Assembly (NCBI RefSeq): GCF_900102335.1
Contig: NZ_FNBM01000003.1
Location: forward strand, 293,005 to 357,004
Length of the DNA stretch: 64,000 nt
Origin: Phytopseudomonas seleniipraecipitans
GTDB lineage: Bacteria > Pseudomonadota > Gammaproteobacteria > Pseudomonadales > Pseudomonadaceae
Direction of reading: 5' to 3'
Positions 33,560 to 43,033 of this stretch are shown in pieces (positions within the stretch are counted from its first letter, which is position 1; each line of letters opens with the position of its first letter). The position numbers were made by a program, and so were the translations under genes. Under the pieces are notes generated by a model, which saw only the letters and a list, made by a program, of their open reading frames with translations, had not been told where the DNA came from and made no database searches.

Positions 33560-34807
33560 ATGAACACCTTCGAATACCGCGACGGCTTGCTGTTCGCGGA
33601 AGGTGTGGCGTTGTCCGCCGTGGCCCAACGCTTCGGTACGCCCACTTACGTCTACTCGCGCGCCCACATTGAGGCGCAGTACCGCGCCTACGCTGATGCC
33701 CTGGCCGGCATGCCACACCTGGTGTGTTTCGCCGTCAAGGCCAACTCCAATCTCGGCGTCTTGAACGTGCTGGCACGTCTGGGTGCGGGATTCGATATCG
33801 TTTCACGCGGTGAACTGGAGCGTGTTCTGGCCGCCGGTGGCAGCGCTGACAAAATCGTCTTCTCCGGCGTCGGCAAGACGCGCGACGACATGCGCCGCGC
33901 GCTGGAAGTCGGTGTGCACTGCTTCAACGTCGAGTCGACCGACGAGCTAGAGCGCCTGCAGCAGGTCGCCGCCGAGCTCGGCAAGACCGCGGCGATCTCC
34001 CTGCGCGTCAACCCGGACGTCGATGCCGGCACCCACCCGTACATTTCCACCGGCCTTAAGGAAAACAAGTTCGGTATCGCCATCGCCGACGCCGAAGCTG
34101 TTTATGCTCGCGCCGCCGCGCTGCCGAACCTGAACGTGGTGGGCGTTGATTGCCACATCGGCTCGCAACTGACCAGCCTGCCACCGTTTCTCGACGCCCT
34201 CGACCGCCTGCTGGCGCTGGTCGACCGCCTCGCCGAACAAGGCATCCGCATTCGCCACCTCGATTTGGGTGGTGGATTGGGCGTGCAATATCGCGACGAG
34301 CAGCCGCCCCTGGCCGGCGACTACATCAAGGCCGTGCGCCAGCGCATCGAAGGCCGCGAGCTGGCCCTGGTGTTCGAGCCGGGCCGCTTCATCGTTGCCA
34401 ACGGCGGCGTACTGCTGACCCGCGTCGAATACCTCAAGCACACCGAGCACAAAGATTTCGCCATCGTCGATGCGGCGATGAACGATCTGATCCGTCCAGC
34501 CCTGTATCAGGCGTGGATGGAGGTGGTTCCGGTGCAGCCGCGCGACGGCGCCAGCCGCCAGTACGACATCGTCGGGCCGATCTGCGAGACCGGTGACTTC
34601 CTCGCCAAAGAGCGCGACCTGAGCCTGGCCGAAGGCGATCTGTTGGCCGTGCGCTCGGCGGGTGCCTACGGCTTCGTCATGAGTTCCAACTACAACACCC
34701 GCGGCCGCGCCGCCGAGGTGATGGTGGATGGTGATCAGGTTTTCGAAGTGCGTCGCCGCGAAACCCTGGACGAGCTCTTCGCGGGCGAAAGCCGCCTGCC
34801 GGAGTGA
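33560..34807 (+). CDS. lysA: LysA, diaminopimelate decarboxylase
   Basis: The 415-residue PLP enzyme converts meso-diaminopimelate to lysine. It has the N-terminal barrel motif CFAVKANSN with PLP-binding Lys60, the glycine-rich LDLGGGLGV phosphate site, EPGR substrate contact and [11 protein letters not shown] with the catalytic Cys. Length and all key residues are intact. AAGGA lies upstream. The stop is shared with the region of the dapF start. Confidence 0.97.
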   Translation: MNTFEYRDGLLFAEGVALSAVAQRFGTPTYVYSRAHIEAQYRAYADALAGMPHLVCFAVKANSNLGVLNVLARLGAGFDIVSRGELERVLAAGGSADKIVFSGVGKTRDDMRRALEVGVHCFNVESTDELERLQQVAAELGKTAAISLRVNPDVDAGTHPYISTGLKENKFGIAIADAEAVYARAAALPNLNVVGVDCHIGSQLTSLPPFLDALDRLLALVDRLAEQGIRIRHLDLGGGLGVQYRDEQPPLAGDYIKAVRQRIEGRELALVFEPGRFIVANGGVLLTRVEYLKHTEHKDFAIVDAAMNDLIRPALYQAWMEVVPVQPRDGASRQYDIVGPICETGDFLAKERDLSLAEGDLLAVRSAGAYGFVMSSNYNTRGRAAEVMVDGDQVFEVRRRETLDELFAGESRLPE

Positions 34808-34812
34808 TGCCG

Positions 34813-35643
34813 ATGTTATTGCGCTTTACCAAAATGCACGGCTTGGGCAACGACTTCATGGTCCTCGATCTGGTCAGCCAGCATGCACATATCCAGCCCA
34901 AGCACGCCAAGCAGTGGGGCGACCGCCACACCGGTGTGGGCTTTGACCAGTTGCTGCTGGTCGAGCCGCCGCACAGCCCGGACGTAGACTTCCGTTACCG
35001 CATCTTCAACTCCGACGGCAGCGAAGTGGAGCAGTGCGGCAACGGCGCGCGCTGCTTCGCCCGCTTCGTGCTCGACAAGCGCCTGACGGTGAAGAAGAGC
35101 ATCCGCGTGGAAACCAAAGGCGGCATCATCGAACTCAATGTGCGCGCCGATGGCCTGATCACCGTGGACATGGGCGCACCGCGCCTGGCGCCAGAGCAGA
35201 TCCCTTTCCAGGCCGACGCCGAGGCCCTGAGCTACGCCGTCGAGGTCGACGGCACCGCCCATCAGTTGGCCGCGGTCTCGATGGGTAACCCCCATGCGGT
35301 GCTGCGCGTCGAAGATGTCGACAGCGCGCCGGTGCACGAACTGGGGCCAAAGCTGGAACACCACCCCCGCTTCCCGCAGCGAGTGAATGTCGGCTTCCTG
35401 CAGATCGTCGATCGTCAACGCGGCCGTTTGCGGGTCTGGGAACGCGGCGCCGGGGAAACCCAGGCCTGCGGTACCGGCGCCTGCGCCGCCGCCGTCGCCG
35501 CGATCCGCCAGGGCTGGATGGATTCGCCGGTACAACTGGAGCTGCCGGGTGGCAAGCTGACCATCGAGTGGGCAGGCCCTGGCCAGCCGGTTATGATGAC
35601 CGGCCCCGCCGTGCGCGTGTACGAAGGACAGGTTCGCCTATGA
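34813..35643 (+). CDS. dapF: DapF, diaminopimelate epimerase
   Basis: The 276-residue enzyme interconverts LL- and meso-diaminopimelate. Both catalytic cysteines are present: Cys75 in EQCGNGARC and Cys219 in [14 protein letters not shown] chose the ATG at 34813 because [15 protein letters not shown] is the family start and gives the usual 276 residues; a GTG at 34804 and ATG at 34807 are possible. Its stop overlaps the next start by ATGA. Confidence 0.97.
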   Translation: MLLRFTKMHGLGNDFMVLDLVSQHAHIQPKHAKQWGDRHTGVGFDQLLLVEPPHSPDVDFRYRIFNSDGSEVEQCGNGARCFARFVLDKRLTVKKSIRVETKGGIIELNVRADGLITVDMGAPRLAPEQIPFQADAEALSYAVEVDGTAHQLAAVSMGNPHAVLRVEDVDSAPVHELGPKLEHHPRFPQRVNVGFLQIVDRQRGRLRVWERGAGETQACGTGACAAAVAAIRQGWMDSPVQLELPGGKLTIEWAGPGQPVMMTGPAVRVYEGQVRL

Positions 35644-36335
35644 CTGACCAACAGGATTCGCCCAAGCCCCTGGATTCGGAAACGGTCGCCGCCTACCTGC
35701 GCCTGCATCCTGAGTTCTTTATCGACCACGATGAGCTGATTCCCGAACTGCGCATTCCGCACCAGCGCGGCGATACCGTGTCGCTGGTCGAGCGTCAGGT
35801 CAAACTGCTGCGCGAGCGCAACATCGAGATGCGCCAGCGCCTGTCGCACCTGATGGACGTGGCCCGCGACAACGACCGGCTGTTCGACAAGACGCGCCGC
35901 CTGATCCTCGATCTGATGGACGCCAGCAGCCTCGAAGAGGTCGTCAGTTGCGTGGAAGACAGCCTGCGTCGCGAGTTCCAGGTGCCCTTCGTGGGGTTGA
36001 TCCTGTTCAGCGATATGCCGTTGCCGGTTGGCCGTAGCGTCAGTAGCGCCGAGGCTCACCAGGCCATCGGCGGCCTGCTGGCCGGCGGCAAGACCATCTG
36101 CGGCGTGTTGCGCGAGCACGAGCTGAATTTCCTCTTCGGCAGTGCCGGCGCAGATGTCGGTTCGGCTGCTGTAGTCGGCCTTTCACATAATGGGCTGCAT
36201 GGCGTGCTGGCGATCGGCAGTGCCGACTCCCAGCATTACAAGAGCTCGCTGGGCACTCTGTTCCTCGGCTATATCGCCGAAGTGCTGTCTCGCGTGCTGC
36301 CACGCTTCTCCACGCCGCTGCGTTCTGTCAGATAA
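35640..36335 (+). CDS. DUF484 family protein (GAF-like)
   Basis: The 231-residue protein begins with the DUF484 pattern [44 protein letters not shown], followed by a coiled coil and a GAF-like C-terminal half. It is conserved between dapF and xerC in gammaproteobacteria; function is unknown. Its ATG overlaps the dapF stop. Confidence 0.88.
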   Translation: MTDQQDSPKPLDSETVAAYLRLHPEFFIDHDELIPELRIPHQRGDTVSLVERQVKLLRERNIEMRQRLSHLMDVARDNDRLFDKTRRLILDLMDASSLEEVVSCVEDSLRREFQVPFVGLILFSDMPLPVGRSVSSAEAHQAIGGLLAGGKTICGVLREHELNFLFGSAGADVGSAAVVGLSHNGLHGVLAIGSADSQHYKSSLGTLFLGYIAEVLSRVLPRFSTPLRSVR

Positions 36336-36390
36336 CAGGCGAACGCTGCAGCGGGACGATCGGGCCGGTAGCTGCACGCCGATCATTCGA

Positions 36391-36457
36391 TAGGTTGGGT
36401 GGTGCGCCGACATCCGAGCTTGCAAGGGCCTTGTAACAGGCGCCGCTAACCCATCCC
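36391..36457. repeat. Imperfect inverted repeat, possible degenerate dispersed element
   Basis: TAGGTTGGGTGGTGCGCCG at 36391-36409 is matched imperfectly on the opposite strand by GGCGCCGCTAACCCATCC at 36440-36457. The G(T/A)(T)GGGTGG core resembles the repeat at 38076-38125. It fills the 136-base spacer between DUF484 and xerC, genes that are often closer. Confidence 0.35.
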
Positions 36458-36471
36458 ACGGAGTTTTTAGC

Positions 36472-37377
36472 GTGAAGCTTGCCGCCAACCTCGAGGCCTA
36501 CCTTGAACACCTGCGCAGTGAGCGCCAGGTGTCCGTCCACACACTGGACGGCTATCGCCGGGATCTGGGCAAGCTGCTCACCTACTGCGAGAAAGAGGGG
36601 CTGGCCGACTGGGCAGCTCTCGACACCGCACGCCTTCGTCGCCTGGTCGCACGCCTGCACATGGAAGGCCAGTCAGCTCGCAGTCTGGCCCGTTTGCTGT
36701 CGGCCACCCGCGGCCTGTACCGCTATCTGATTCGTGAAGGCCATTGCCGCCATGATCCAGCCAACGGCCTCATGCCGCCCAAAGGCGAGCGCCGGCTCCC
36801 CAAGGTGCTGGATGTGGACCGCGCCAGCCAACTGCTCGACGGCGCGCAGGAAGACGACTTCATTGCCCGGCGTGATCACGCCATGCTCGAGCTGTTCTAC
36901 TCATCGGGCCTGCGCCTGTCCGAATTGGTCGCACTGAACCTGGATGGCCTCGACCTACCTGCCGGGTTAGTGCGCGTGGTCGGCAAGGGCAACAAGGTGC
37001 GCGAGCTGCCAGTCGGTAGCAAAGCGCGTGAGGCCCTGGAACAGTGGCTGCCGCTGCGTGCCCTGGCCAACCCGGCGGATGGCGCAGTGTTCATCAGCCG
37101 CCAGGGCCGGCGCATCGGCGCTCGCGCGGTGCAGCTGCGAGTGCGCCAGGTGGGCATCAGCGAACTGGGCCAGCACATTCACCCGCATATGCTGCGGCAC
37201 TCTTTCGCCAGCCACATGCTCGAGTCGTCTCAGGATCTACGCGCGGTACAGGAGTTGCTCGGGCATGCCGACATCGCCACCACGCAGATCTATACCCACT
37301 TGGACTTTGGCCATTTGAGCAAGGTCTACGACAGCGCCCATCCACGGGCCAAGCGCCGCAAGGAACAGGACTCATGA
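36472..37377 (+). CDS. xerC: XerC (Sss), site-specific tyrosine recombinase
   Basis: The 301-residue recombinase acts with XerD at dif to resolve chromosome dimers. N-terminal core-binding domain is residues 1-90; the catalytic domain has Arg148 (SSGLRLSEL), Lys172, the HMLRHSFA box with His239 and Arg242, His265 in LGHADI and the nucleophile Tyr274 in TQIYTHL. All are intact. The start is GTG at 36472 with GGAG eight bases upstream. The stop overlaps the HAD start. Confidence 0.96.
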   Translation: MKLAANLEAYLEHLRSERQVSVHTLDGYRRDLGKLLTYCEKEGLADWAALDTARLRRLVARLHMEGQSARSLARLLSATRGLYRYLIREGHCRHDPANGLMPPKGERRLPKVLDVDRASQLLDGAQEDDFIARRDHAMLELFYSSGLRLSELVALNLDGLDLPAGLVRVVGKGNKVRELPVGSKAREALEQWLPLRALANPADGAVFISRQGRRIGARAVQLRVRQVGISELGQHIHPHMLRHSFASHMLESSQDLRAVQELLGHADIATTQIYTHLDFGHLSKVYDSAHPRAKRRKEQDS

Positions 37378-38069
37378 GTATCCGCCTGATCACCTTCGAC
37401 CTCGACGACACGCTGTGGGACAATCGCCCGGTGATCCTCGGCGCCGAAACGGCCATGCGCGACTGGCTCAGCGAGCACGCACCGCGCCTGGCGAGCCAGC
37501 CGGTGGATTACCTGGGGCAAACCCGCAGCCGCCTGCTGGAAGGCGAGCCGGGCCTGAAATATCGACTGAGTGAATTGCGCCGCCGTACCCTGCGCCATGC
37601 TCTGGAAGGGGTCGGCTATGCAGCCGACGAGGCTCAGCATCTGGCCGAAGGTGCCTTTCAGGCGATGCTCGAAGCACGTCACGCCATCACCTTTTTTGCC
37701 GACACCGTGACCACGCTGGAACGACTGGCCAATCACTACAAACTCGGCGTGATCACCAACGGCAATGCCGATGTACGTCGACTGGGTCTGGCCGACTACT
37801 TCAGTTTCATTCTGTGCGCCGAGGAGCTGGGTGTCGGCAAACCGGATGCCACGCCGTTTCGCGAAGCGCTCAACCGCGCTGGCCTGACTGCCGAGCAAGC
37901 GGTGCACATCGGCGATCACCCCGGCGACGATATCGCCGGCGCACGCGCCGCTGGATGGCGCGCGGTGTGGTTCAACCCGCAACGCAAGGTTTGGGCCGAT
38001 GACGGCGAAGCGGACGCGGAGATTGCCAGCCTCAGCGAGCTGCCGGCCTTGCTGGAACGCTGGGCATAG
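37374..38069 (+). CDS. HAD-superfamily hydrolase (YigB-like)
   Basis: The 231-residue protein has HAD motif [11 protein letters not shown] at residues 7-16, motif [12 protein letters not shown], the conserved Lys in [10 protein letters not shown] and motif [19 protein letters not shown]. The cap insertion between motifs I and II places it with subfamily IA phosphatases. Its position directly after xerC, with an ATGA overlap, is that of yigB in enterobacteria, a flavin mononucleotide phosphatase; the substrate here is not established. Confidence 0.88.
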   Translation: MSIRLITFDLDDTLWDNRPVILGAETAMRDWLSEHAPRLASQPVDYLGQTRSRLLEGEPGLKYRLSELRRRTLRHALEGVGYAADEAQHLAEGAFQAMLEARHAITFFADTVTTLERLANHYKLGVITNGNADVRRLGLADYFSFILCAEELGVGKPDATPFREALNRAGLTAEQAVHIGDHPGDDIAGARAAGWRAVWFNPQRKVWADDGEADAEIASLSELPALLERWA

Positions 38070-38075
38070 GTCGTA

Positions 38076-38125
38076 GGGTGGACAACGCTCTTTTTGTCCA
38101 CCATTGCGATTGCGGAGCGGTGGAC
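38076..38125. repeat. Short GGGTGGACA inverted repeat, possible dispersed element
   Basis: GGTGGACA (38077-38084) and TGTCCACC (38095-38102) are perfect inverted arms, and a third partial copy GGTGGAC lies at 38119-38125. Elements of the form GTAGGGTGGACAACGC are frequent between genes in several Pseudomonas genomes. It is just after the HAD gene and could form a hairpin in its mRNA. Confidence 0.45.
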
Positions 38126-38237
38126 GGTGAAGCGTCGCCCCCCCTTACAAAAGATCGTTAACGGCCGTAGCAATGCCCCATAACGAACGGCCGCTACCGC
38201 CATTAATCTCCCGTGCCGCAGCAATATTCTCCGACAC

Positions 38238-38277
38238 AAACGCAAAAGCCCGCCTGAGAGGGCGGGCTTTTGCGTTT
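38238..38277. terminator. Strong bidirectional terminator between HAD and sutA
   Basis: A perfect 17-bp stem (38238-38254 with 38261-38277) encloses the loop TGAGAG. The core GCCCGCC/GGCGGGC is flanked by AAAA and TTTT, suitable for both convergent genes. Confidence 0.92.
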
Positions 38278-38293
38278 CCTACCAGCTTTCGCG

Positions 38294-38614
38294 TCAGATA
38301 GGGCGACTGCCGTACTTGCTGTCAGGCTTCTTGGGCGGGTCGGAAACCACGTTGGGCTCCACTTCCTGCACCTTGCCGCCACGCGACAAGAACTCTTCCA
38401 TGGCGCGAGCCAGCGCATCGCGTTCCTTCTGCTTAGCTTCGACACTCGGCAGCTCTTCTACTTCGACGGCTTTCTTTGCCTTGCCTTTGGCAGGCGCCGG
38501 GCTGTCGGATTCGCTGTCGTCATCTGCCACATCGCCATCCGCGGCCGCCAGCTCCTCGCCGTCGTCCTCGTCTGCGCCTTCCAGCTCGTCTTGTTCCAGT
38601 TCTTCGTCGCTCAT
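38294..38614 (-). CDS. sutA: SutA, RNA polymerase-binding regulator of slow growth
   Basis: The 106-residue protein has an acidic, disordered N-terminus (MSDEELEQDELEGADEDDG), a Lys/Ala linker and a conserved C-terminal segment EAKQKERDALARAMEEFLSR followed by PPKKPDSKYGSRPI. This matches SutA of P. aeruginosa, which binds RNA polymerase and keeps transcription going, including rRNA genes, in slow growth. I start at 38614, with GAGG upstream; a start five residues earlier (MRLN) is less likely. Confidence 0.88.
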   Translation of the reverse strand: MSDEELEQDELEGADEDDGEELAAADGDVADDDSESDSPAPAKGKAKKAVEVEELPSVEAKQKERDALARAMEEFLSRGGKVQEVEPNVVSDPPKKPDSKYGSRPI

Positions 38615-38687
38615 GTTCAGCCTCATGACTTGCGAAAAGCAGGTTAGTTATAGCCCAGTCGTCCGATACCGCACGCCTGGAAAAAAT

Positions 38688-39113
38688 TCAATTTGCCGTA
38701 CCTTGCAAGGTCGCTAGCACCCGACGCGCACCACCCTGTTCACGGTGCTCGCCGAGGTAAATCCCCTGCCAAGTGCCCAGCGCAAGACGACCCTGACTAA
38801 CGGGTATCTGCAACTGCACGCCCAGCAAGCTCGACTTGAAGTGCGCCGGCAAATCATCCGGGCCCTCGTCGCAATGCTCGAACCCGGTTGCATCCTCGGG
38901 AACGAGACGGCGAAAAAAGCGCTCGAAGTCGCGGCGTACTGCCGGGTCGGCATTCTCGTTGACCGTCAACGACGCCGATGTGTGCTGCAGCCACAGGTGT
39001 AACAGACCCACCCTGCAGCTCGCCAGTTCCGGTAACGCATCCTGCACTTCGTCGGTTACGAGGTGGAAGCCTCGCGGCCTTGAACGCAGGGTGATCAGCC
39101 ATTGCTGCCACAT
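38688..39113 (-). CDS. YjbQ/UPF0047 family protein (secondary thiamine-phosphate synthase-like)
   Basis: The 141-residue protein has the family features [10 protein letters not shown] at the N-terminus, [20 protein letters not shown], the [18 protein letters not shown] motif and [12 protein letters not shown]. YjbQ proteins form trimers with a metal site and show weak thiamine-phosphate synthase activity in E. coli; the physiological role is unclear. The start MWQQWLITL at 39113 is the usual family N-terminus. Confidence 0.9.
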   Translation of the reverse strand: MWQQWLITLRSRPRGFHLVTDEVQDALPELASCRVGLLHLWLQHTSASLTVNENADPAVRRDFERFFRRLVPEDATGFEHCDEGPDDLPAHFKSSLLGVQLQIPVSQGRLALGTWQGIYLGEHREQGGARRVLATLQGTAN

Positions 39114-39155
39114 GTTCGTCGTCCTCTTCAACGCGCGCATTCTAGCGTGCCGTAC

Positions 39156-39186
39156 AAAAAAACAAAGGGCGCCTGAGCGCCCTTTG
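39156..39186 (-). terminator. Terminator after the amtB genes
   Basis: CAAAGGGCGC (39163-39172) pairs with GCGCCCTTTG (39177-39186) over a CTGA loop. On the minus strand it is followed by a T7 run. It ends the glnK-amtB-amtB operon. Confidence 0.9.
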
Positions 39187-39263
39187 CTGTTGTTCGACCA
39201 CTATTTAGCTGCAAGAACATCTTGCAGCCTCGCCATTACTGAAATGCTGGCGAGGCGAGTCGG

Positions 39264-40517
39264 TTATTTCTTGCTGGTGAACTCGGGATAAGCCTCCATC
39301 CCGCACTCGGCCAGGTCGACGCCCTCGTACTCTTCTTCTTCGGAAACCCGCAGGCCGAACACCGCCTTGATAATGGCCCAGACGATCAGGCTGGCGATGA
39401 ATACCCAGGCGAAGATGGATACGATACCCAGCAGCTGGGCGCCCAGAGTCGCCTCGCCATTGGTCAGGCAGACCGCCAGAGTGCCCCAGATACCCGCCAC
39501 ACCATGTACCGAAATGGCGCCGACCGGGTCGTCGATCCGTATCTTGTCGAGTGCCAGGATGGAGAACACCACCAGTACACCGCCCACGCCGCCGATCAGG
39601 GTGGCTTGCAGCGCACTTGGGGTCAGCGGCTCAGCAGTGATCGACACCAGGCCGGCCAATGCGCCGTTGATGGCCATAGTCAGGTCGGTCTTACCGAACA
39701 GAATGCGCGCGACGATCAATGCGGCAATCAAACCGCCAGCGGCGCCCATGTTGGTGTTGACGAACACCTGAGCGACGGCATTGGCGTCTTCAATGGTGCT
39801 CATCTTCAGCTGCGAACCACCGTTGAAGCCGAACCAGCCCATCCACAGGATGAACATGCCCAGCGTTGCCAGCGGCAAGTTGGCGCCAGGGATGGCGTTG
39901 ATCTGGCCCTTGGCGCCGTATTTGCCCTTGCGCGCGCCAAGCAGCAGCACCCCAGCCAGAGCTGCGGTTGCACCCGCCATGTGCACTACGCTGGAACCGG
40001 CAAAGTCGAGGAAGCCGGCAGCGTCGAGGAAGCCGCCGCCCCATTTCCAGAAGCCCTGGACCGGGTAGATGATCCCCGTCATGACCACCGCGAAAGCGAT
40101 GAAGGCCCACAGTTTCATGCGCTCGGCGACCGCACCGGAGACGATCGACATGCAGGTAGCAGCGAACACGATCTGGAAGAAGAAATCGGATCGCGCGGCA
40201 TAGTAGGGCGCGTCTTCACCGCCGGCGAGCACCGCTTCGACGCTGTGTTCATCGCCGATCAGGAAGCCCAGGCTCGGCAAGATGCCACCTTCCGGGCTGG
40301 AGTACATGATGGTGTAGCCGACCAGCAGATACATCACGCAGGCAATGGCGAACAGCGCCACGTTCTTGGTCAGGATCTCGGTGGTGTTCTTGGCGCGCAC
40401 CAGGCCCGCTTCGAGCATGGCGAAGCCCGCCGCCATCCACATCACCAGGGCGCCGCAGATCAGGAAGTAGAAGGTATCGAAACCGTACTGCAGTGCAGTC
40501 AATGCTGTGTTGTCCAT
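39264..40517 (-). CDS. Ammonium transporter (second of a tandem pair)
   Basis: The 417-residue Amt protein has about 11 membrane helices and no signal peptide (MDNTALTALQYGFDTFYFLICGALVMWMAAGFAMLEAG). The two pore histidines are in SSVVHMAGA and ISVHGVAG, and the C-terminal cytoplasmic tail has GLRVSEEEEYEGVDLAECGMEAYP, the part that meets GlnK. It differs clearly from the AmtB next to it, so the pair is an old duplication or separate subfamilies. It lies 112 bases after the first amtB stop on the same strand. Confidence 0.93.
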   Translation of the reverse strand: MDNTALTALQYGFDTFYFLICGALVMWMAAGFAMLEAGLVRAKNTTEILTKNVALFAIACVMYLLVGYTIMYSSPEGGILPSLGFLIGDEHSVEAVLAGGEDAPYYAARSDFFFQIVFAATCMSIVSGAVAERMKLWAFIAFAVVMTGIIYPVQGFWKWGGGFLDAAGFLDFAGSSVVHMAGATAALAGVLLLGARKGKYGAKGQINAIPGANLPLATLGMFILWMGWFGFNGGSQLKMSTIEDANAVAQVFVNTNMGAAGGLIAALIVARILFGKTDLTMAINGALAGLVSITAEPLTPSALQATLIGGVGGVLVVFSILALDKIRIDDPVGAISVHGVAGIWGTLAVCLTNGEATLGAQLLGIVSIFAWVFIASLIVWAIIKAVFGLRVSEEEEYEGVDLAECGMEAYPEFTSKK

Positions 40518-40629
40518 TTTTCACCTCTAGCCGTCACGCCTGTTCAGGCATGGAGCGGTCGAGGCGCCCGGGTTGGCTCCGGGCGCACTCCGTGTGCTTT
40601 AACCCACCACTGCGTGGCGGGCGATGGGT

Positions 40630-41946
40630 TTACAGGATGTAGCCACGCTCGTTGTGTTGCGCCAGGTCGAGGCCGACCGACTCTTCTTCCTCGCTGACCC
40701 GCAGCCCCATCACTGCATCGATGACCTTGAGGATCACGAAGGTGACGATGGCGGTGTAGATCACCGTGAAGGCAACGCCTTTGAACTGAATCCACAACTG
40801 CAGGCCGATGTTTTCCACTTCGCCAAAACCGCCAAAAGCCGGTGCCGCGAAGATGCCGGTCAACAGCGCGCCGACGATGCCGCCCACGCCATGCACACCG
40901 AATACATCGAGAGAGTCGTCGTAGCCCAGCTTGCGCTTGAGGCTGGTGGCGCAGAAGAAGCAGATCACCCCGGAAGCCAGGCCGATGAACATCGCGCCCA
41001 TCGGGCCAACGGTGCCGGCAGCCGGCGTGATGGCGACCAGGCCAGCCACCACACCCGAGGCGATGCCCAGGGCACTTGGCTTACCGTGTGCAACCCACTC
41101 GGCGAACATCCAGCTCAGGGCGGCAGCCGCGGTGGCGATCTGCGTCACCAGCATGGCCATGCCTGCGGTCTGGTCGGCGGCAACAGCCGAACCGGCGTTG
41201 AAGCCAAACCAGCCGACCCACAGCATCGCAGCGCCGATCAGGGTGTAACCGAGGTTGTGCGGCGCCATGGCCACGCTCGGGAAGCCCTTGCGTTTGCCCA
41301 GCACGATGCACGCTACTAGCCCGGCGATACCGGCATTGATGTGCACCACGGTGCCGCCGGCAAAGTCCAGCACACCCCAGTCCCACATCAGCGCACCGTC
41401 GCCGCCCCAGACCATGTGGGCGATAGGTGCGTAGACGAGAGTGAACCACACCGTCATGAACACCAGCATCGCCGAGAACTTCATACGCTCGGCGAACGCG
41501 CCGACGATCAGCGCCGGGGTGATGATGGCGAAGGTCATCTGGAAGGTGATAAAGACACTTTCAGGGAAAGCCGCGGTTAGCGATTCCTTGGTCAGGTTGC
41601 CGAGGAACATGTTGCCCAAGCCGCCCACGAAGGAGCTGAAGTTGGTCACGCCGGCTTCCATCCCGGTGGTGTCGAACGCCAAGCTGTAGCCGTAGGCGAA
41701 CCACAGGATGCTCATCAGGGCGGTAATGGCGAAGCACTGCATCATCACCGACAGTACGTTCTTGGAACGCACCATGCCTGCGTAGAACAGCGCCAGGCCT
41801 GGAATGGTCATGAACAGCACCAAGGCGGTCGCAGTCAGCATCCAGGCGGTATCACCGGAATTCAGCGTCGCTTCCTGCGCCATGGCCAGGCCTGGGAAAA
41901 ACAGGGACGAAAGGGCTCCAAGCCCTGCGAATTTTCGCAGAGTCAT
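40630..41946 (-). CDS. amtB: AmtB, ammonium transporter (first of a tandem pair)
   Basis: The 438-residue protein has a cleavable signal peptide (ending GLAMAQ, as in E. coli AmtB) and about 11 helices. The twin pore histidines are in GGTVVHINAG and FGVHGVGG, and the phenylalanine gate FAIITPALIVGAFAERM is present. The tail ends GLRVSEEEESVGLDLAQHNERGYIL for GlnK docking. The gene follows glnK on the same strand by 39 bases, the standard arrangement for nitrogen-controlled ammonia uptake. Confidence 0.96.
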   Translation of the reverse strand: MTLRKFAGLGALSSLFFPGLAMAQEATLNSGDTAWMLTATALVLFMTIPGLALFYAGMVRSKNVLSVMMQCFAITALMSILWFAYGYSLAFDTTGMEAGVTNFSSFVGGLGNMFLGNLTKESLTAAFPESVFITFQMTFAIITPALIVGAFAERMKFSAMLVFMTVWFTLVYAPIAHMVWGGDGALMWDWGVLDFAGGTVVHINAGIAGLVACIVLGKRKGFPSVAMAPHNLGYTLIGAAMLWVGWFGFNAGSAVAADQTAGMAMLVTQIATAAAALSWMFAEWVAHGKPSALGIASGVVAGLVAITPAAGTVGPMGAMFIGLASGVICFFCATSLKRKLGYDDSLDVFGVHGVGGIVGALLTGIFAAPAFGGFGEVENIGLQLWIQFKGVAFTVIYTAIVTFVILKVIDAVMGLRVSEEEESVGLDLAQHNERGYIL

Positions 41947-41985
41947 GATTTAACTCCTGGGGACGATTGGGGTGGGGGCGGAGCT

Positions 41986-42723
<738 letters not shown>

Positions 42724-42999
42724 ATGCTGCCACCCAAAGCCTTGTTCGACGCCCTTAGCAGCCAGGCTTCGCGCCTGCTCAGTGGCGACACTCCCCTGCC
42801 CCGTAGCGAAATCGAAAGCCAGCTCAAAGCGCTTTTGCAAAGCAGCTTCAGCAAGCTCGACCTGGTGAGCCGTGAAGAATTCGACAGTCAAATGGTCGTC
42901 CTAGCTCGCACGCGCGCGCGTCTCGAAGCGCTGGAAGCCAAGATCGCGGAAATCGAAGCACGCACCACCTCAGCGCAGCAGCACACACCGGTCGAGTAA
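42724..42999 (+). CDS. ubiK: UbiK (YqiC/BMFP) ubiquinone biosynthesis accessory factor
   Basis: The 91-residue protein has the BMFP pattern: PPKALFDALSSQASRLL, LKALLQSSFSKLDLVSREEFDSQMVVLARTRARLEALEAKIAEIE with a C-terminal coiled coil. UbiK trimerises and supports the Ubi enzyme complex under aerobic conditions. GGAAGG lies ahead of the ATG. Position between glnK and comM matches P. aeruginosa. Confidence 0.9.
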   Translation: MLPPKALFDALSSQASRLLSGDTPLPRSEIESQLKALLQSSFSKLDLVSREEFDSQMVVLARTRARLEALEAKIAEIEARTTSAQQHTPVE

Positions 43000-43033
43000 C
43001 CTGCTCGGCCGGCAGCCGATCAAGGAGTGATCG

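Noticed and set aside
37044..37373. In-frame upstream extension of the HAD gene across xerC
   Set aside because: The extension lies over the catalytic end of xerC; the ATG at 37374 overlaps the xerC stop and gives the family N-terminus.
36472..37377. Tyrosine recombinase as a sign of an integrated element
   Set aside because: Sequence, neighbours (DUF484, HAD) and length identify housekeeping XerC; no att repeats or cargo genes are nearby.
38238..38277. Possible short CRISPR or attachment-site repeat
   Set aside because: It is one perfect hairpin with A and T flanks between convergent genes, so a terminator; no repeat-spacer pattern occurs anywhere in the window.
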